From the NCBI GenBank assembly GCA_003427395.1, contig BFEA01000035.1:2967880-2995121 (forward strand): DNA of 27,242 bases, read 5' to 3'. Position 1 is the stretch's first letter. Every line of letters begins with the position of its first letter. This stretch comes from Chara braunii (taxonomy: Eukaryota; Streptophyta; Charophyceae; Charales; Characeae). Positions 8,925-18,340 of this stretch are shown here, one piece after another. Made by a program: the position numbers and the translations under genes. Below the pieces are notes generated by a model that worked only from the letters and a program-made list of their open reading frames with translations, was not told the DNA's origin and did no database searches.

Positions 8925-9584
8925 CCGATCACAACCAGAGTCAACACCGAGTCCCCGCCAGAAATATTTAAAGACGGTCTGGTAAGCGTCTGTCAAAGGG
9001 CTGGCATGCCCTGCATGACCTCTATTGCGCAAGCAGCAGTACCAAGGACTTGCGGCAAAGCATGCGTGTACTAGTCCCAGCGGGTTGGCATGGTGACCGT
9101 GACCCAAGTGCTTCGTCTAGGGCCCTTCAGAGGCTTCGCCCGTCTCCCACCAGCTTGCTGCCCAGGAAGAATGTCGACTCTCAAGGTTGAGCGCTCACGA
9201 CACCTCACATCGAGAGGACTCTCAAGACAGAACTCTCTTCCTCACAGTAAGAAGCAATGAAGAGGGTAGATAAGCAAGAGAGCAACGTACCTCATAATGC
9301 TGCCCCCAACCACATATTTTCTCACCGGCAACCTGATGTGCAATTATGATGACCGGTCTTTGCCTCGACACAACCAACAGCAGAATGCGGTTCCACCTCG
9401 ACTTAATATGCCACATCAGCGAGCTCTCATCATCCAGCATACACCCCGTATGTCACCACATAGCTCCCTGGCGCGCCCACACGACCCTGGGCCGCCCTTC
9501 GTTCAATGCCCAAGCCTTATCATTGCCCCACACCTCATGCGAAGCACCAAACAGCTATTGCGAAGAACCAATGAAGCGCAATAT

Positions 9585-9602
9585 GAACCAGCTCCGATAC
9601 CA
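9585..9602 (-). promoter_or_regulatory. Primer binding site of element 1 (Met tRNA-like)
   Basis: On the minus strand this reads tggtatcggagctggttc, three bases after the CA end of the 5' LTR. Its first 12 bases differ at one position from TGGTATCAGAGC, the usual Met-tRNA primer site of plant LTR retrotransposons. Reverse transcription starts here. Confidence 0.85.
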
Positions 9603-9605
9603 AAT

Positions 9606-10555
9606 TGCAAGGAAAATAAGCAACAGCGAGATGACAAAATCCAGATTACACCATCACATTGAAAGCTAGATAGTCACACTGTCCAGAGAGCAGCATTGCA
9701 CCAATAGTACACCAATGGAGGTTCGTAGTACTGAAAACCAATGTCAAGGAGAGCTTCTCTCTCTCCGCCACAACACAAGGGTCCAGTCCCTTCACACTCC
9801 TACTTGGCGCTCAGCGACCAGCCTACTACACAACTACGATCAGCCTACTAATAGACAATGCAATTGTTGACATCAGCGGCAATTCGAAGTACTCGAAGAT
9901 GTTGCCCAAATGCAGACCATCGCCAATACAAGGTATGTGCCCTCACATCATCATCATCATCATCCTTCGCCCTTCCTTGACTTTACACCCACGCATGTCC
10001 TCTCTTACACCCGAAGACCACCCCTGCGCCTCACTGTACATCCAAGCCCAGCCCGCTATGAAGGCTGGCTATGGCGCTACCCTCAGGAGTGCCCCTCTTC
10101 ACCACACGACCGCACGTGCGCAGCCTCTTGCTCCCAATGCGCTCCAGCAGCGCTGCCGCCAGCCAGCAAGCAAGTGACCGAATGAGGCTGCCTGGCGAGA
10201 TTCCCTGCTTGCGCAGCTTGGCTGCACTGGCCTGGGCCCAGAAGATTCCGGAAGGCCCTAGGATGCTGCCTTTGCCCTGCAGCTACTGGGCCTCGTTTGG
10301 TTGGGCCTCCCAAATGTCAGTGTATGAGGCTGCAATTCACGCCCATAGCCTGCATTCTTTGGAAAGGCCCGGTAGGCCGTGGAAATGTCTTTGTCGCTCA
10401 ACCTGTGTTTCTCTCAACCAACTGGCGCTGCCTGTACCCCAAATATGAAATTGACAGTCAAAGGCCTCTTGTGAAATGTTAGGCCCGCCTTCACTTTGGG
10501 CGGGCACCACTATAACCGGGGCCCCTTAGGCCTCCCGAGGACGCAGATCCTCGCA
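9606..10555 (-). repeat. Element 1 5' LTR (950 bp)
   Basis: It aligns to 1649-2648 and is TG...CA on the element's strand. It should hold the promoter; no TATA box could be picked with confidence. It contains the same (atc)n tract (about 9945-9963) and GC-rich hairpin (about 10482-10504). The plus-strand open frames in it match frames of the other LTR and are not supported as genes. Confidence 0.93.
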
Positions 10556-10559
10556 AATA
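10556..10559. repeat. Target-site duplication, right copy (aata)
   Basis: It matches 1645-1648. After it the array unit continues with tgtcagattcgtgtgg. Confidence 0.75.
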
Positions 10560-12056
10560 TGTCAGATTCGTGTGGTTTTCGGGTCGGCGAAGGTTCGAGC
10601 CAGCGAGAAGGGATGTTTCTGAGCGTGTGGGAGATGAAAGCAAAATAAAAGGCAAAAAAAAAAAAGAAATCGTATGGTTGCTTTTTTTTCAATCATGTCA
10701 GATATGTCAGATTCGTGTGGTTTTGGGGTCGGCGAAGGTTCGAGCCAGCGATAAGGGATGTTGGTGACCGTGTGGGCTAGAGGGCGAAGGTTGGATACTC
10801 ACAAAAGTGTCTCTCAGGTGCGGTGGGACGAGAATTGTTCCCGCACACCTTTCAGTGCGAAGGGTCCAACGTGCGGATTTTATTTGGTGCTGAGCAGACG
10901 CCGAAGGTCGGGGTGCATCACTTGCGTGGAAGGTTGGGGGTCCATCGATGTGTCGAGACTTACCTGCGTAAGTCCCGGTTCCTGAAAGATGTTTGACACG
11001 TGCTTGGGAGATGGTTAGGGTCGAGCTGTGAATCATAAGTTGGGGGTGCGTTGACTTATGGGGGGGTATCTGCTCAAGTCGCGGTCGCGAAGCGTACAGG
11101 AAGGTATAGGGTTTGAAAGGAGAGGCCCTTTCTTTCTTGCGGAACGTTGCACACGTAAATAGATTGCGTGGTGGGTGTTATGGGTTTTCGTAGGACTTAG
11201 GTGATGAATCGTCGGAGGGCAGATCTTGAGGGCGAACGTTCGAGCCCACAAGAGGTGAAAGCCAATTTTTTTCTAGTGTGTAGGAGATAAAAGCAAAATA
11301 GAAAATGAAAGGCAAAAAAAAAAATCATATGGTTGCTTTTTTTTCAATCATGTCAGAATATGTCAGATTCATGTGGTTTTCGGGTCGGCGAAGGTTCGAG
11401 CCAGCGAGAAGGGATGTTGCTGAACGTGTGGGAGATGAAAGCAAAATAAAAAGGCAAAAAAATAAATAAATCGTACGGTTGCTTTTTTTTCAATCATGTA
11501 AGAATATGTCAGATTCGTGTGGTTTTCGGGTCGGCGAAGGCTCGAGCCAGCGAGAAGGGATGTTGGTGAGCGTGTGGGCTAGAGGGCCAAGGTTGGAGGC
11601 TCACAAGAGCGTCTCTCAGGTGCGGTGGAACGTGAATTGTTCCCGCACGCCTTTCTGTGCGAAGGGTCCAACGTGCGGATTTTATTTGGTGCTGAGCAGA
11701 CGCCGAAGGTTGGGGGTACTGGTTAGGTTTGAATCGGGGTCGGTGGCGGTTGCGTGGAAGGTTGGGGGTCCATCGATGCGCTGGGACTTACCTGCGTAAG
11801 TCCCGGTTCCTGAAAGAAGTTTGACGCGTGCTTGCAAGACGGTTAGGGCCGAGCTGTGAATCATAAGTTGGGGGTGCGTTGACGTATGGGGGGGTATCTG
11901 CACAAGTCGCGGCCACGAAGCGTACAGGAAGGTATACGGTTTGAAAGGAGAGGCCCTTGCTTTCTTGCTGAACGTTGCACACGTAAATAGATTGCGCGGT
12001 GGGTGTTATGGGTTTTCGTAGGACTTCCATGATGAGTCATCGGGGGGTAGATCTTT
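10556..12056. repeat. Tandem array, right part: two higher-order units with 800-bp period
   Basis: Short units (10556-10703; about 11228-11503) alternate with long units (10704-11227 and 11504-12056). The long units start atgtcagattcgtgtgg 800 bp apart and stay alignable to the end. Every short unit, and the start of each long one, has a GTTCGAGCC-type core near 10591, 10738, 11240, 11394 and 11540 (GCTCGAGCC in the last). Each long unit carries a GACTTAC-CTGC-GTAAGTC hairpin near 10960 and 11790. No protein was recognised; the short frames here are chance. Confidence 0.85.
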
Positions 12057-12080
12057 TTTTAATATATATATATATTTTTT
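12054..12080. repeat. T-rich and (TA)n tract
   Basis: A T run, then about eight TA steps, then another T run. It marks the downstream edge of the second long array unit. Confidence 0.85.
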
Positions 12081-12164
12081 GTAAGTAGGATTTTGTAGGA
12101 CTTCCGTAGGGCGGCGATGACGAACCTTGGGAGGAGAGCGGACGATCAGGTGATCGATATGAGC

Positions 12165-12630
12165 TGGTAGCAATTCGCATAGCACAGTTTCTGACATGTA
12201 GGGGGCATCCGGACAGTCTGAGGTGCGTGGTGCTCTGTGCCTGATCGTTTGGCGAGGTGCAGCTTGAGAGGCATGGAAAGGTAGCAGTTTGGCGGGGAAA
12301 GGGTGGCCCGTGGAGGTCCATGGCTGTAAGTATTGCGTGTTAAAGCGGACGGGAACAGGACGGTGGTATGTGGGACGGTGGCAGGAAGGGGTGTGACATT
12401 CATCGTATTCATCGCATATTGTAATTCCAACAGGAGTTGGGCTGGGCGTAGAGCGGGAAAGGTAATGTTAGATCCCCTCGTTCTGATGATCTGGTCGCAA
12501 TCCGCATACCACAAGTTCTGACATCTGGGTGGTTTGCCGACAGTCCGACGCACATGCTGCTGTGTCGGTGATCGTTCCACGGGGTGCGCCTTCACAGAAT
12601 GAGAAAGCTATCAACAATTTGGTTGGGAAA
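12165..12630. repeat. Diverged direct repeat pair, about 328-bp spacing
   Basis: 12165-12300 and 12492-12630 share the order tggt(a/c)gcaa, cgcata(g/c)cac, ttctgacat, cagtc(t/c)ga, tgatcgtt and a tgggaaa-like end. Between them lies unassigned sequence. The second copy runs into the 5' end of element 2, so this could be remains of that element's leader or an earlier insertion. Confidence 0.6.
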
Positions 12631-12677
12631 CTGGCGTGGAAGACGATCGTGGGATACCGATTTTATTGTAGGCCCAG

Positions 12678-13389
12678 GTGCAACCTTCACTGTCCCAGGC
12701 ATCTGCAGGTACAGTGCAGATGCAAGCTACCTCATGTACAGGTCCTGTAAGTGGGGGACAGACCCTGTACGTCGGGAAGATGTCCATTGCGCAACCTGAC
12801 ACGTTCTCAGGGGACAGGAAAGATGAGAACATGTGTACGTGGCTCAGGTCTGCACTGGTGTACATGAGGACGAAAGCCACTCGTTTAGAGGAGGAGGTGA
12901 TTGTCGTGCATCCTTTATGAAGGGCTGTGGAGCTAGGTGGTTAGATGGCATGATAGCAGTAGTGGGGCATGGAATGGTCATGGCTGCATGGATGGCTAAT
13001 ATCTCATTAGATCAGTTTATGACCCTTGTTGAGGCCAAATGGGATGACCGTCAGCAGACACAGCGTGCTACAAGCGGGAGGTCACGAAGGGGGTTGAGAA
13101 GCTGATCATGGTCCTAGGAGTAAGACATGATCATGAGATGCTTCTGACTACATATCTAAGGTGTCTCTTGGAAAATATTAAGGGGCTGCTAGTCAAAGAG
13201 GCCACTACTGTCAAGAATGACATCACGAGTCTGAACAAGCGAAGTAGTGCCAGTCAGGGTGTTGTTACTGGGCAGAAGAAGAAGTTGCCCCAGGGCTGGA
13301 GAAAGACAGGAAGTCACCATCTCTACATCTATGCAGATGGGAATCAGGAGGTAGAAGACCCTTCACTTGGTAGGAACAACAAAGTGTAG
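12678..13389 (+). pseudogene. Element 2 Gag capsid remnant
   Basis: Three frame pieces (12678-12920, about 12895-13060, 13060-13389) together match the element 1 capsid: TWLRSALVYMRTKAT, KGCGARWLDG, FMTLVEAKWDD, then VLGVRHDHEMLLTTYLRCL and a basic linker. A short segment between the second and third pieces is missing relative to element 1, and stops such as TGA near 12918 break the frame. It is placed by homology rather than by an intact frame. Confidence 0.75.
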
Positions 13390-13529
13390 CAACCAGTCAG
13401 GATGCTTCAAAGGGAGTAGTAGTGGTTGTAGTGAAGGCCAAGGGGGATGGTCCTTCAAAAGGAGGTCAGTCCGAGGGTCAAGGAACAAGCACTAGGTCCC
13501 ATGTTGGGTCTTAGAGGGCCTATAGGAAG

Positions 13530-13685
13530 GTGTGGTGGGGGACAAATTTTACAGGGGTGCTTGTATGAAGTGTGGCCTGTATGGTCACATTAGGTCTAGA
13601 TCTCCCAACAAGAAGGTCATGCAGAAGGGGCAGCCGCAAGTTGATCAACAACCACATGTGGCTGAGGGAAACATGTCAAGGTAGT
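13530..13685 (+). pseudogene. Element 2 zinc knuckle remnant
   Basis: CMKCGLYGHIRSRS at 13562-13603 fits CX2CX4HX4C except that the final Cys is Ser, so zinc binding should be weakened or lost. The surrounding sequence is basic, as in nucleocapsids. Confidence 0.75.
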
Positions 13686-13720
13686 AGGAGTAGTGATCGC
13701 TTGTGCAGAGATTTGAGTAG

Positions 13721-14187
13721 GTGGGTGATCACTCGACCTCTCATCATAATATATCTCAGGCCGCTGACCCCACGCATCCTGACCAGGTGATACTCTGTTC
13801 ACGGGATGTGTCTGGGTCCTTAGAGGAACTAGAGAGGGAATGGTCTCAGAAAGACCTACTAGCTTTCTATGTGACAATGGAAGGAGGTTCTATAGCGGAG
13901 TTGATTGTGGTATAAGTGTAGGTGGCCGTAAATCAGGGACACTAACATACATTGGCTCCACTCTCATCTACATTAGCCGCACCTGTGTGGATTGGCTGCG
14001 CTTAGGGGACTGGGTGCAGCAGCTAAGTAAGGAGAGAATATATACCTCCTCCTATGGGAGAGGGCAAATGAAACATAATGTTTCATTTTTGGTAAGAGAT
14101 GAACCTCCTTTCGATATGATACCAGGGATGTACTTCCTCGAGGTTGCCAAGCTCCAATTTGATTGGAATAGAAAGACGACGGAGTAA
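13721..14187 (+). pseudogene. Element 2 aspartic protease remnant
   Basis: The upstream block SRDVSGSLEELE and downstream VDWLRLGDWVQQL, YGRGQMKHNVSFLV and FDMIPGMYFLEVAKLQFDW line up with the element 1 protease. The active site is reduced to a YIGSTLIYIS-type sequence lacking D-S/T-G-A, and about 25 residues after the LRLGD block are missing. A frameshift near 13900 joins two frames. No activity is expected. Confidence 0.75.
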
Positions 14188-14302
14188 GAACTGCCGGAGG
14201 GGAGGACAATCCTTTTGAAGAACTATAATTCTCATTAGTTGGCAGACTCTTATGGTTGTTTGTGCGCTCATGCCTTTATATAAACAGAACCGAGAGTAGG
14301 GA

Positions 14303-15120
14303 ATGTACCTACTCTTCATGTCTCACAAGGGGCAGGCCATCAAGACCCCAACTAAGATAGAGAAAGTCGCCGCTGAGTGTTTAGACCTTCAGGAGGAGCC
14401 CTCTAGAGTTGTGGAAAGGGATGTTGTCCACGCTATAGAGATGAAGTGCCCAGGGGCAGGATCTATAGGATGTTTCCAGCGGAGTTGGACAAGCTCCGCA
14501 GACAACTGAAGAGCTTAGTGAGCGATCAAACAAAATCATCTGCTAACGTAAAATTTCTGCTCTGCTGAATGAAGGTCTAGTGAGAAGGGATGGATATGGC
14601 CTAGTGTCTTCACTACGGTGCCTCGGTTTTATTTGTTCCTAAGAACGGGGGGGTGCTGAGTATGTGCGTTGATTATAGGGGCCTCAATGCCATCAATTAA
14701 AAGCACCGAGCTTCTACCCCACGTAGATGAGCTCTTGGATAGAGTGTAGGGATGTAGTTGCTTTAGCAATATAGATCTGAACTCCGGAGATACAAATTAA
14801 ATGAGAGAATTAGCACAAAACCACTTTTTAGACTAGCTACGGTAGGATCAACACACAACCACTTTTTAAACTAGCTAGGGTCCGTACGAGTTTGTGCTGA
14901 TCCCCGTTGGGCTGTGCAATGCACCCAGTATGTTCCAGCACGTGATGAATAGGATCTTTCATGACCACTTGGACACGTTCATCGTCACGTACCTTGCCTA
15001 TGTACTCATTTTCAACAGAACTCTGCAGGAGCATGCGCAACACTTGGATATCGTGCTTGGTCTTCTCCAAACAACACAAGTACAAGATAATTCTGGAGAA
15101 ATGTGGGTTTGGTCGCACCT
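14303..15120 (+). pseudogene. Element 2 reverse transcriptase remnant
   Basis: The N-terminal linker (MYLLFMSHKGQAIKTP) and SRVVERDVVHAIEM match element 1. The fingers region (about 14460-14800) is shattered by stops and indels; only a VDYRGLNAIN-like block is clear. The palm resumes at 14884 with YEFVLIPVGLCNAPSMFQ. The catalytic motif is YLAY (14990-15001) in place of YLDD, so both Asp residues are lost. A 39-bp tandem duplication sits inside at 14815-14880. The thumb ends near 15118 at the large internal deletion. Confidence 0.8.
14815..14880 (+). repeat. 39-bp tandem duplication inside element 2 RT
   Basis: Both copies contain accactttttagactagct-like sequence (second copy aaactagct) and both align with the KTAFQTRYG region of the element 1 RT, so one coding block has been duplicated. 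Confidence 0.8.
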
Positions 15121-15763
15121 GAATCTTGTACAACACCTGTTGAGGCACTATGTTAAACCAAGCTAGGATGACTTCTCATCGCCAGTCTGTATAACAATGT
15201 TGTGTACAGTATCACAGGCAGAATGTCACGGTCAGAATGTCAAATCAGCTGCACTTGGGATGGAAGCCTAGGACTCCGGTGGACTTTCTCCTACTTGACA
15301 CTAGACGAACTGCAGCTCCAGGAAGCCTAGAATTTGCTATAAAGTATGATAATTTTTTCCAGGCAATCGTAGATGAGTTTCAGAAATGTTTGAATGCTAT
15401 GATAGCATTTGAGAACAGACATAGGTGGGAGTCCTCAGGTTGGGGAGAGAGTATGGGTCAAATCTTTTGAGTTTGTGCAAGAAGTCGATATCTCATGCAA
15501 ACTGATGCCTCAGTATTTGAGGCCATGGCATTCAAGGAGTATTTCACGCCATGTCATCCTAGTCCCTCCTCACCTACGTACATATCATGTCTTTAACGCC
15601 TCCAGACTCCAAACGTTTTCTGAAACCTCTGAATTTCCTTCAAGGAACCATGGACGGATACGTGGACATTGAGCAAATCGTGGAGCACAGAATTATGCCC
15701 GTATCGAAGCCTGTTGGCAGAGGACAACCGCTGAAACCCCAGTTGCAATTCCAAGTCGTTTTC
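15121..15763 (+). pseudogene. Element 2 integrase C-terminal remnant
   Basis: It begins with an LVQHLLRHYVKPS block (end of the integrase core), then NQLHLGWKPRTPVDFLL, a QVGERVWVKSFE motif, VPPHLRTYHVFNASRL and MDGYVDIEQIVEHRIMPV, which is the start of the chromodomain-like tail. Three or more frames are needed to follow it. It is cut by the hAT-like insertion at 15767; the tail resumes at 16410 with EDRWFTGEEL. The catalytic core is absent. Confidence 0.82.
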
Positions 15764-15766
15764 AGG

Positions 15767-16401
15767 CAGGGTTGTCACCCGGGGATCCCCGTGGCCCGAG
15801 CCGGGGTAGATCCTCGACCCCTGCCCCTTCCAAATCNNNNNNNNNNNNNNNNNNNNNNNNNNNNNNNNNNNNNNNNNNNNNNNNNNNNNNNNNNNNNNNN
15901 NNNNNNNNNNNNNNNNNNNNNNNNNNNNNNNNNNNNNNNNNNNNNNNNNNNNNNNNNNNNNNNNNNNNNNNNNNNNNNNNNNNNNNNNNNNNNNNNNNNN
16001 NNNNNNNNNNNNNNNNNNNNNNNAAGCCCACACCCCTTCACCCCCGCCCACCCCGGTGTTCACCACACACGAGCCAAATCAACGCCACGCCCACCCCCGC
16101 AATCCCTGCACCCCGTACCCCTGCACCCCCGCCCCGGGCCAACCCCGCCCCCAGCCATCCCCGCCCCCGCACCAATGGTGGGTATGGCCCCGGTGGAGGG
16201 TTCGGGGAGGGGTAAAAATTATTTTTTTGATGGCTGGGGGGGCAGGCTGCCATTGCGCACCCCCCAATATTTTACTTTTTTTTTGTTTTTGATTTCTTTT
16301 TTTTTTTTTTTTTTGCCCCTCCCGAGCCGGGGTCAGGGGACCACCGCACCGGACTCTTGGGGCTGCCCTGGACCCCCGGGGCCGGGGCTGTGACAACCCT
16401 G
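15767..16401. mobile_element. hAT-like non-autonomous DNA transposon inside element 2
   Basis: Terminal inverted repeats CAGGGTTGTCAC are perfect over 12 bp at 15767-15778 and 16390-16401. The flanks carry an 8-bp duplication with one mismatch: ttttcagg (15759-15766) and ctttcagg (16402-16409). CAGGG ends and 8-bp duplications are hallmarks of the hAT superfamily. Removing the insert and one duplication copy brings element 2's coding blocks back into alignment with element 1. The interior is C-rich with a 187-base gap and a T run; no transposase is visible, though the true gap size is unknown. Confidence 0.85.
15837..16023. other. Assembly gap (187 N)
   Basis: Unresolved bases inside the hAT-like element. 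Open frames drawn across it are not meaningful. Confidence 1.
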
Positions 16402-16409
16402 CTTTCAGG

Positions 16410-16460
16410 CATCATATGGATCCGAAAGAAGATCGGTGGTTCACGGGAGAGGAGCTGATG
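16410..16460 (+). pseudogene. Element 2 chromodomain-like tail after the hAT insertion
   Basis: The EDRWFTGEEL block matches DDRWFTREELL of element 1. Homology ends at about 16460, where T-rich sequence replaces the expected last 25 residues, polypurine tract and LTR. Confidence 0.8.
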
Positions 16461-17064
16461 TTTTGTGATTTTCTCTTTTCCATTGCTTATTGATCATGCT
16501 TCTGTCTCGGTTCGTTTTCTTTTTTTTTTTGTTTTTTCGTTTTCCTTTTTGACTGGTTCGACCAAGGAGGCGGGCTTACACACTAGGCGGGAAGGGGTCT
16601 GTGAGCGTACCTCTTGTCGGATGGTGATCTGTCCCGGGCACCTGTGTCTCTGCGACAAACCTCTCCTCGCTCTGTTTCTCATACTTACTGTTTGTCCTTG
16701 TATCCCACCTCTCCTCGCTAGCTGGTTTGCCCACCCTTGTGCCTCTCCTCGCCTTTGTAAACCTTCCTTTCTGGGTGCGGCAGCGCCACTCTTGTAACTA
16801 TTGATAAACAACTTGAATCTGAAATGTCTTTTCTGGCTTCATCAGTGCATTTTCTCTTTTTCATTGTGGACATCATTGGCCCTTTAAACCACAAGTACAC
16901 AACCCAATTATTGTATTTCGATGCCGCCTTATTAAAAAAAAAGGAGCCTCGTATGTATGGGTGGTTTATGTTCTTTAAGAGGAAAAGAAGGTCACAGAGT
17001 CTTTATTCGTGCTCCACCCCTGTCATTCCTGGTTTTCCTTTTTTGTTTTTGGCACTTCACTATT
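16461..17064. other. Unassigned stretch, T-rich at its start
   Basis: Runs of T lie at 16518-16529 and 16533-16544. Open frames (16465-16797 plus, 16824-17195 plus) show no family motif. Sequence near 16790-16820 (aactattgataaacaacttgaatctg) resembles 3' ends of transcripts or LTR termini, but no partner copy is present. I see no supported gene. Confidence 0.35.
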
Positions 17065-17750
17065 GTTCTCCCCAGTCAGGTGGCTTGGTGCCATATCACA
17101 GGGAAATATCGTGTTTGAGGTCGTGTAGTTGTGGGTTTGAGGTGATTGGGAGGATGAGAATTAGTAAGGCAAGCTGTGACAGCTGGGGCCAGTAAGGGAA
17201 GTCCATGAGGGGTTTTGGATGTTGGGGTGGTCATGGAATCGTTCATCTGCTTGTTGATCTGAGGGTTGGAAACTCTGATGGGCGGGGCTAGAATAATGTC
17301 ACTAGAGTAGGGAAGCAGATGCGGATTACGGGGCGAAGTCTTAGAGCCGGGGTGTCTTTGGTGGTCTGGAGGGTGATATGTTCTCCCCGGTTAGGTGGCT
17401 TGGTGCCATATGACAAGGTCACCGAGGATGGGTTGGTTGATATGGACAGTTCCTCGGGGATAAATTATCGTGCTTGAGGCGATATAGCTCGTGGGTGGGA
17501 GGTGATTGGGAGAATGAGAATTAGTAAAGTAGGCTGTGACAACAGAGGCCAGTAAGGGGAGTGCATGAGTTTTGTATGGTGGGGTGGTCGTGGGATCGTG
17601 CATCAGCTTGCTGGATCTGAGGGTTGGGAACTCTGATGGCTGGGACTGGGTGGTCAGGGCGTGGGATAAGGAATGCCACAGGAGCAGGGGAGCAGACGAG
17701 GATTATGCGGCAGAGGCAGGGTGTCGTCGTTGGTCTGGAGTGTAAGACGG
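17065..17750. repeat. Tandem duplication A, about 315-370-bp unit
   Basis: Copies at 17065-17379 and 17380 to about 17750 both begin gttctcccc(a/g)gt(c/t)aggtgg and share gaggtgattggga, gagaattagtaa, ggccagtaaggg, ggggtggtc and gatctgagggttgg in order. The second copy is longer by insertions. No coding content was recognised. Confidence 0.8.
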
Positions 17751-17771
17751 GGTCGACCAAGCCCCCAGTTT

Positions 17772-18340
17772 AGCTCATGATAAGGCCACCAGCTTCCCAG
17801 TAGTAGTCCTGCGGCACGTTAAAATCCAAATTTGTATCAGTTCCAAATAGGCAATTCCAAGAGGTTGCGTTATGGTGCGAAGCACAGAACCTAAGATCAC
17901 TGGCTTCTTTTTCCACAGTGATCTTTCAGCTTCCCACTTTCATTGATTTCACACACATCAGGGTGGATATGACCATGTGTTTGGGGTTGCCTGTGTGGCA
18001 GATGCTGAAAGGTGACGCAAAGCAGGGAGTGGGATTTTATGATGACCTCCAACCTAACTCCTGATAAGCTCACCGATTTCCTGGTAGTATTCCTGCGGAA
18101 CATTAAAATCCAAGTTTGTATCAATTGATTCACTTCCGAATAGGCACTTCCAAGAGGTTGCGTTATGGTGTGAAGCACATAACTTAAGATCACTGCCTTT
18201 CTTTTTCCACATCGATCTTTGAGCTTCCCACTTTCATTGATTTCACGCGCATCAGGTTGCATATGACCATGTGCTTGGGGTTGCCTGTGTGGCAGATGAT
18301 GAAAGGTGAAGCGAAGTAGGAAGTCGGATTTTGTGATGAG
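17772..18340. repeat. Tandem duplication B, about 285-bp unit
   Basis: Copies at 17772-18046 and 18056-18340 share gttaaaatccaa(a/g)tttgtatca, cttccaagaggttgcgtta, cttcccactttcattgattt and ggttgcctgtgtggcaga. They underlie the internal repeat of the minus-strand open frame at 17897-18484. Confidence 0.85.

Larger units (their letters stand above)
8289..9584 (-). other. Element 1 5' leader between primer site and gag
   Basis: About 1.3 kb without a recognised gene in sense orientation. It contains a perfect 34-bp tandem duplication (8663-8730) and a segment (8856-8924) shared with the leader of element 3. An antisense (plus-strand) frame at 8772-9074 is open for 100 codons across the shared segment, which may be a captured fragment. 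The leader should carry packaging and dimerisation signals, but none can be pinpointed. Confidence 0.6.
1649..10555 (-). mobile_element. Element 1: complete, mutated Ty3/gypsy chromovirus LTR retrotransposon
   Basis: The 8.9-kb element reads on the minus strand: 5' LTR (9606-10555), primer site, leader, gag, protease, RT, RNase H, integrase, chromodomain-like end, polypurine tract, 3' LTR (1649-2648). Both LTRs run TG to CA and are flanked by aata (1645-1648 and 10556-10559). Integrase downstream of RT/RNase H makes it Ty3/gypsy, and the C-terminal chromodomain-like block makes it chromovirus-like. The coding part carries at least 15 premature stops and several frameshifts, so it is not autonomous as written. 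The LTRs differ by about 5% over their first 240 bp plus indels. Confidence 0.95.
12678..16460 (+). mobile_element. Element 2: decayed, internally deleted Ty3/gypsy relative of element 1
   Basis: Gag, zinc knuckle, protease, part of RT and the integrase C-terminus appear in the usual order on the plus strand, each matching element 1 in motif and spacing. RNase H and most of integrase are missing at a junction near 15118-15123, where the RT thumb meets the end of the integrase core. No LTR, primer site or polypurine tract could be found. Homology stops abruptly near 16460. A hAT-like element interrupts it at 15767-16401. Stops of all types and frameshifts are common, so this copy is older than element 1. 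Confidence 0.85.

Noticed and set aside
9606-10555. Solo LTR separate from the copy at 1649-2648
   Set aside because: Primer site, polypurine tract, matching orientation of all coding domains and the shared aata flank tie both LTRs to one insertion.
10591-10610. tRNA gene at the GTTCGAGCC motifs
   Set aside because: No cloverleaf could be drawn: acceptor and anticodon arms are missing around every copy.
1381-12056. CRISPR array
   Set aside because: The repeats are long, diverged and not separated by unique spacers, and the genome is eukaryotic.
15587-16393. 268-codon frame across the assembly gap
   Set aside because: It includes 187 N bases and spans the hAT-like insertion, so it is not a real frame.
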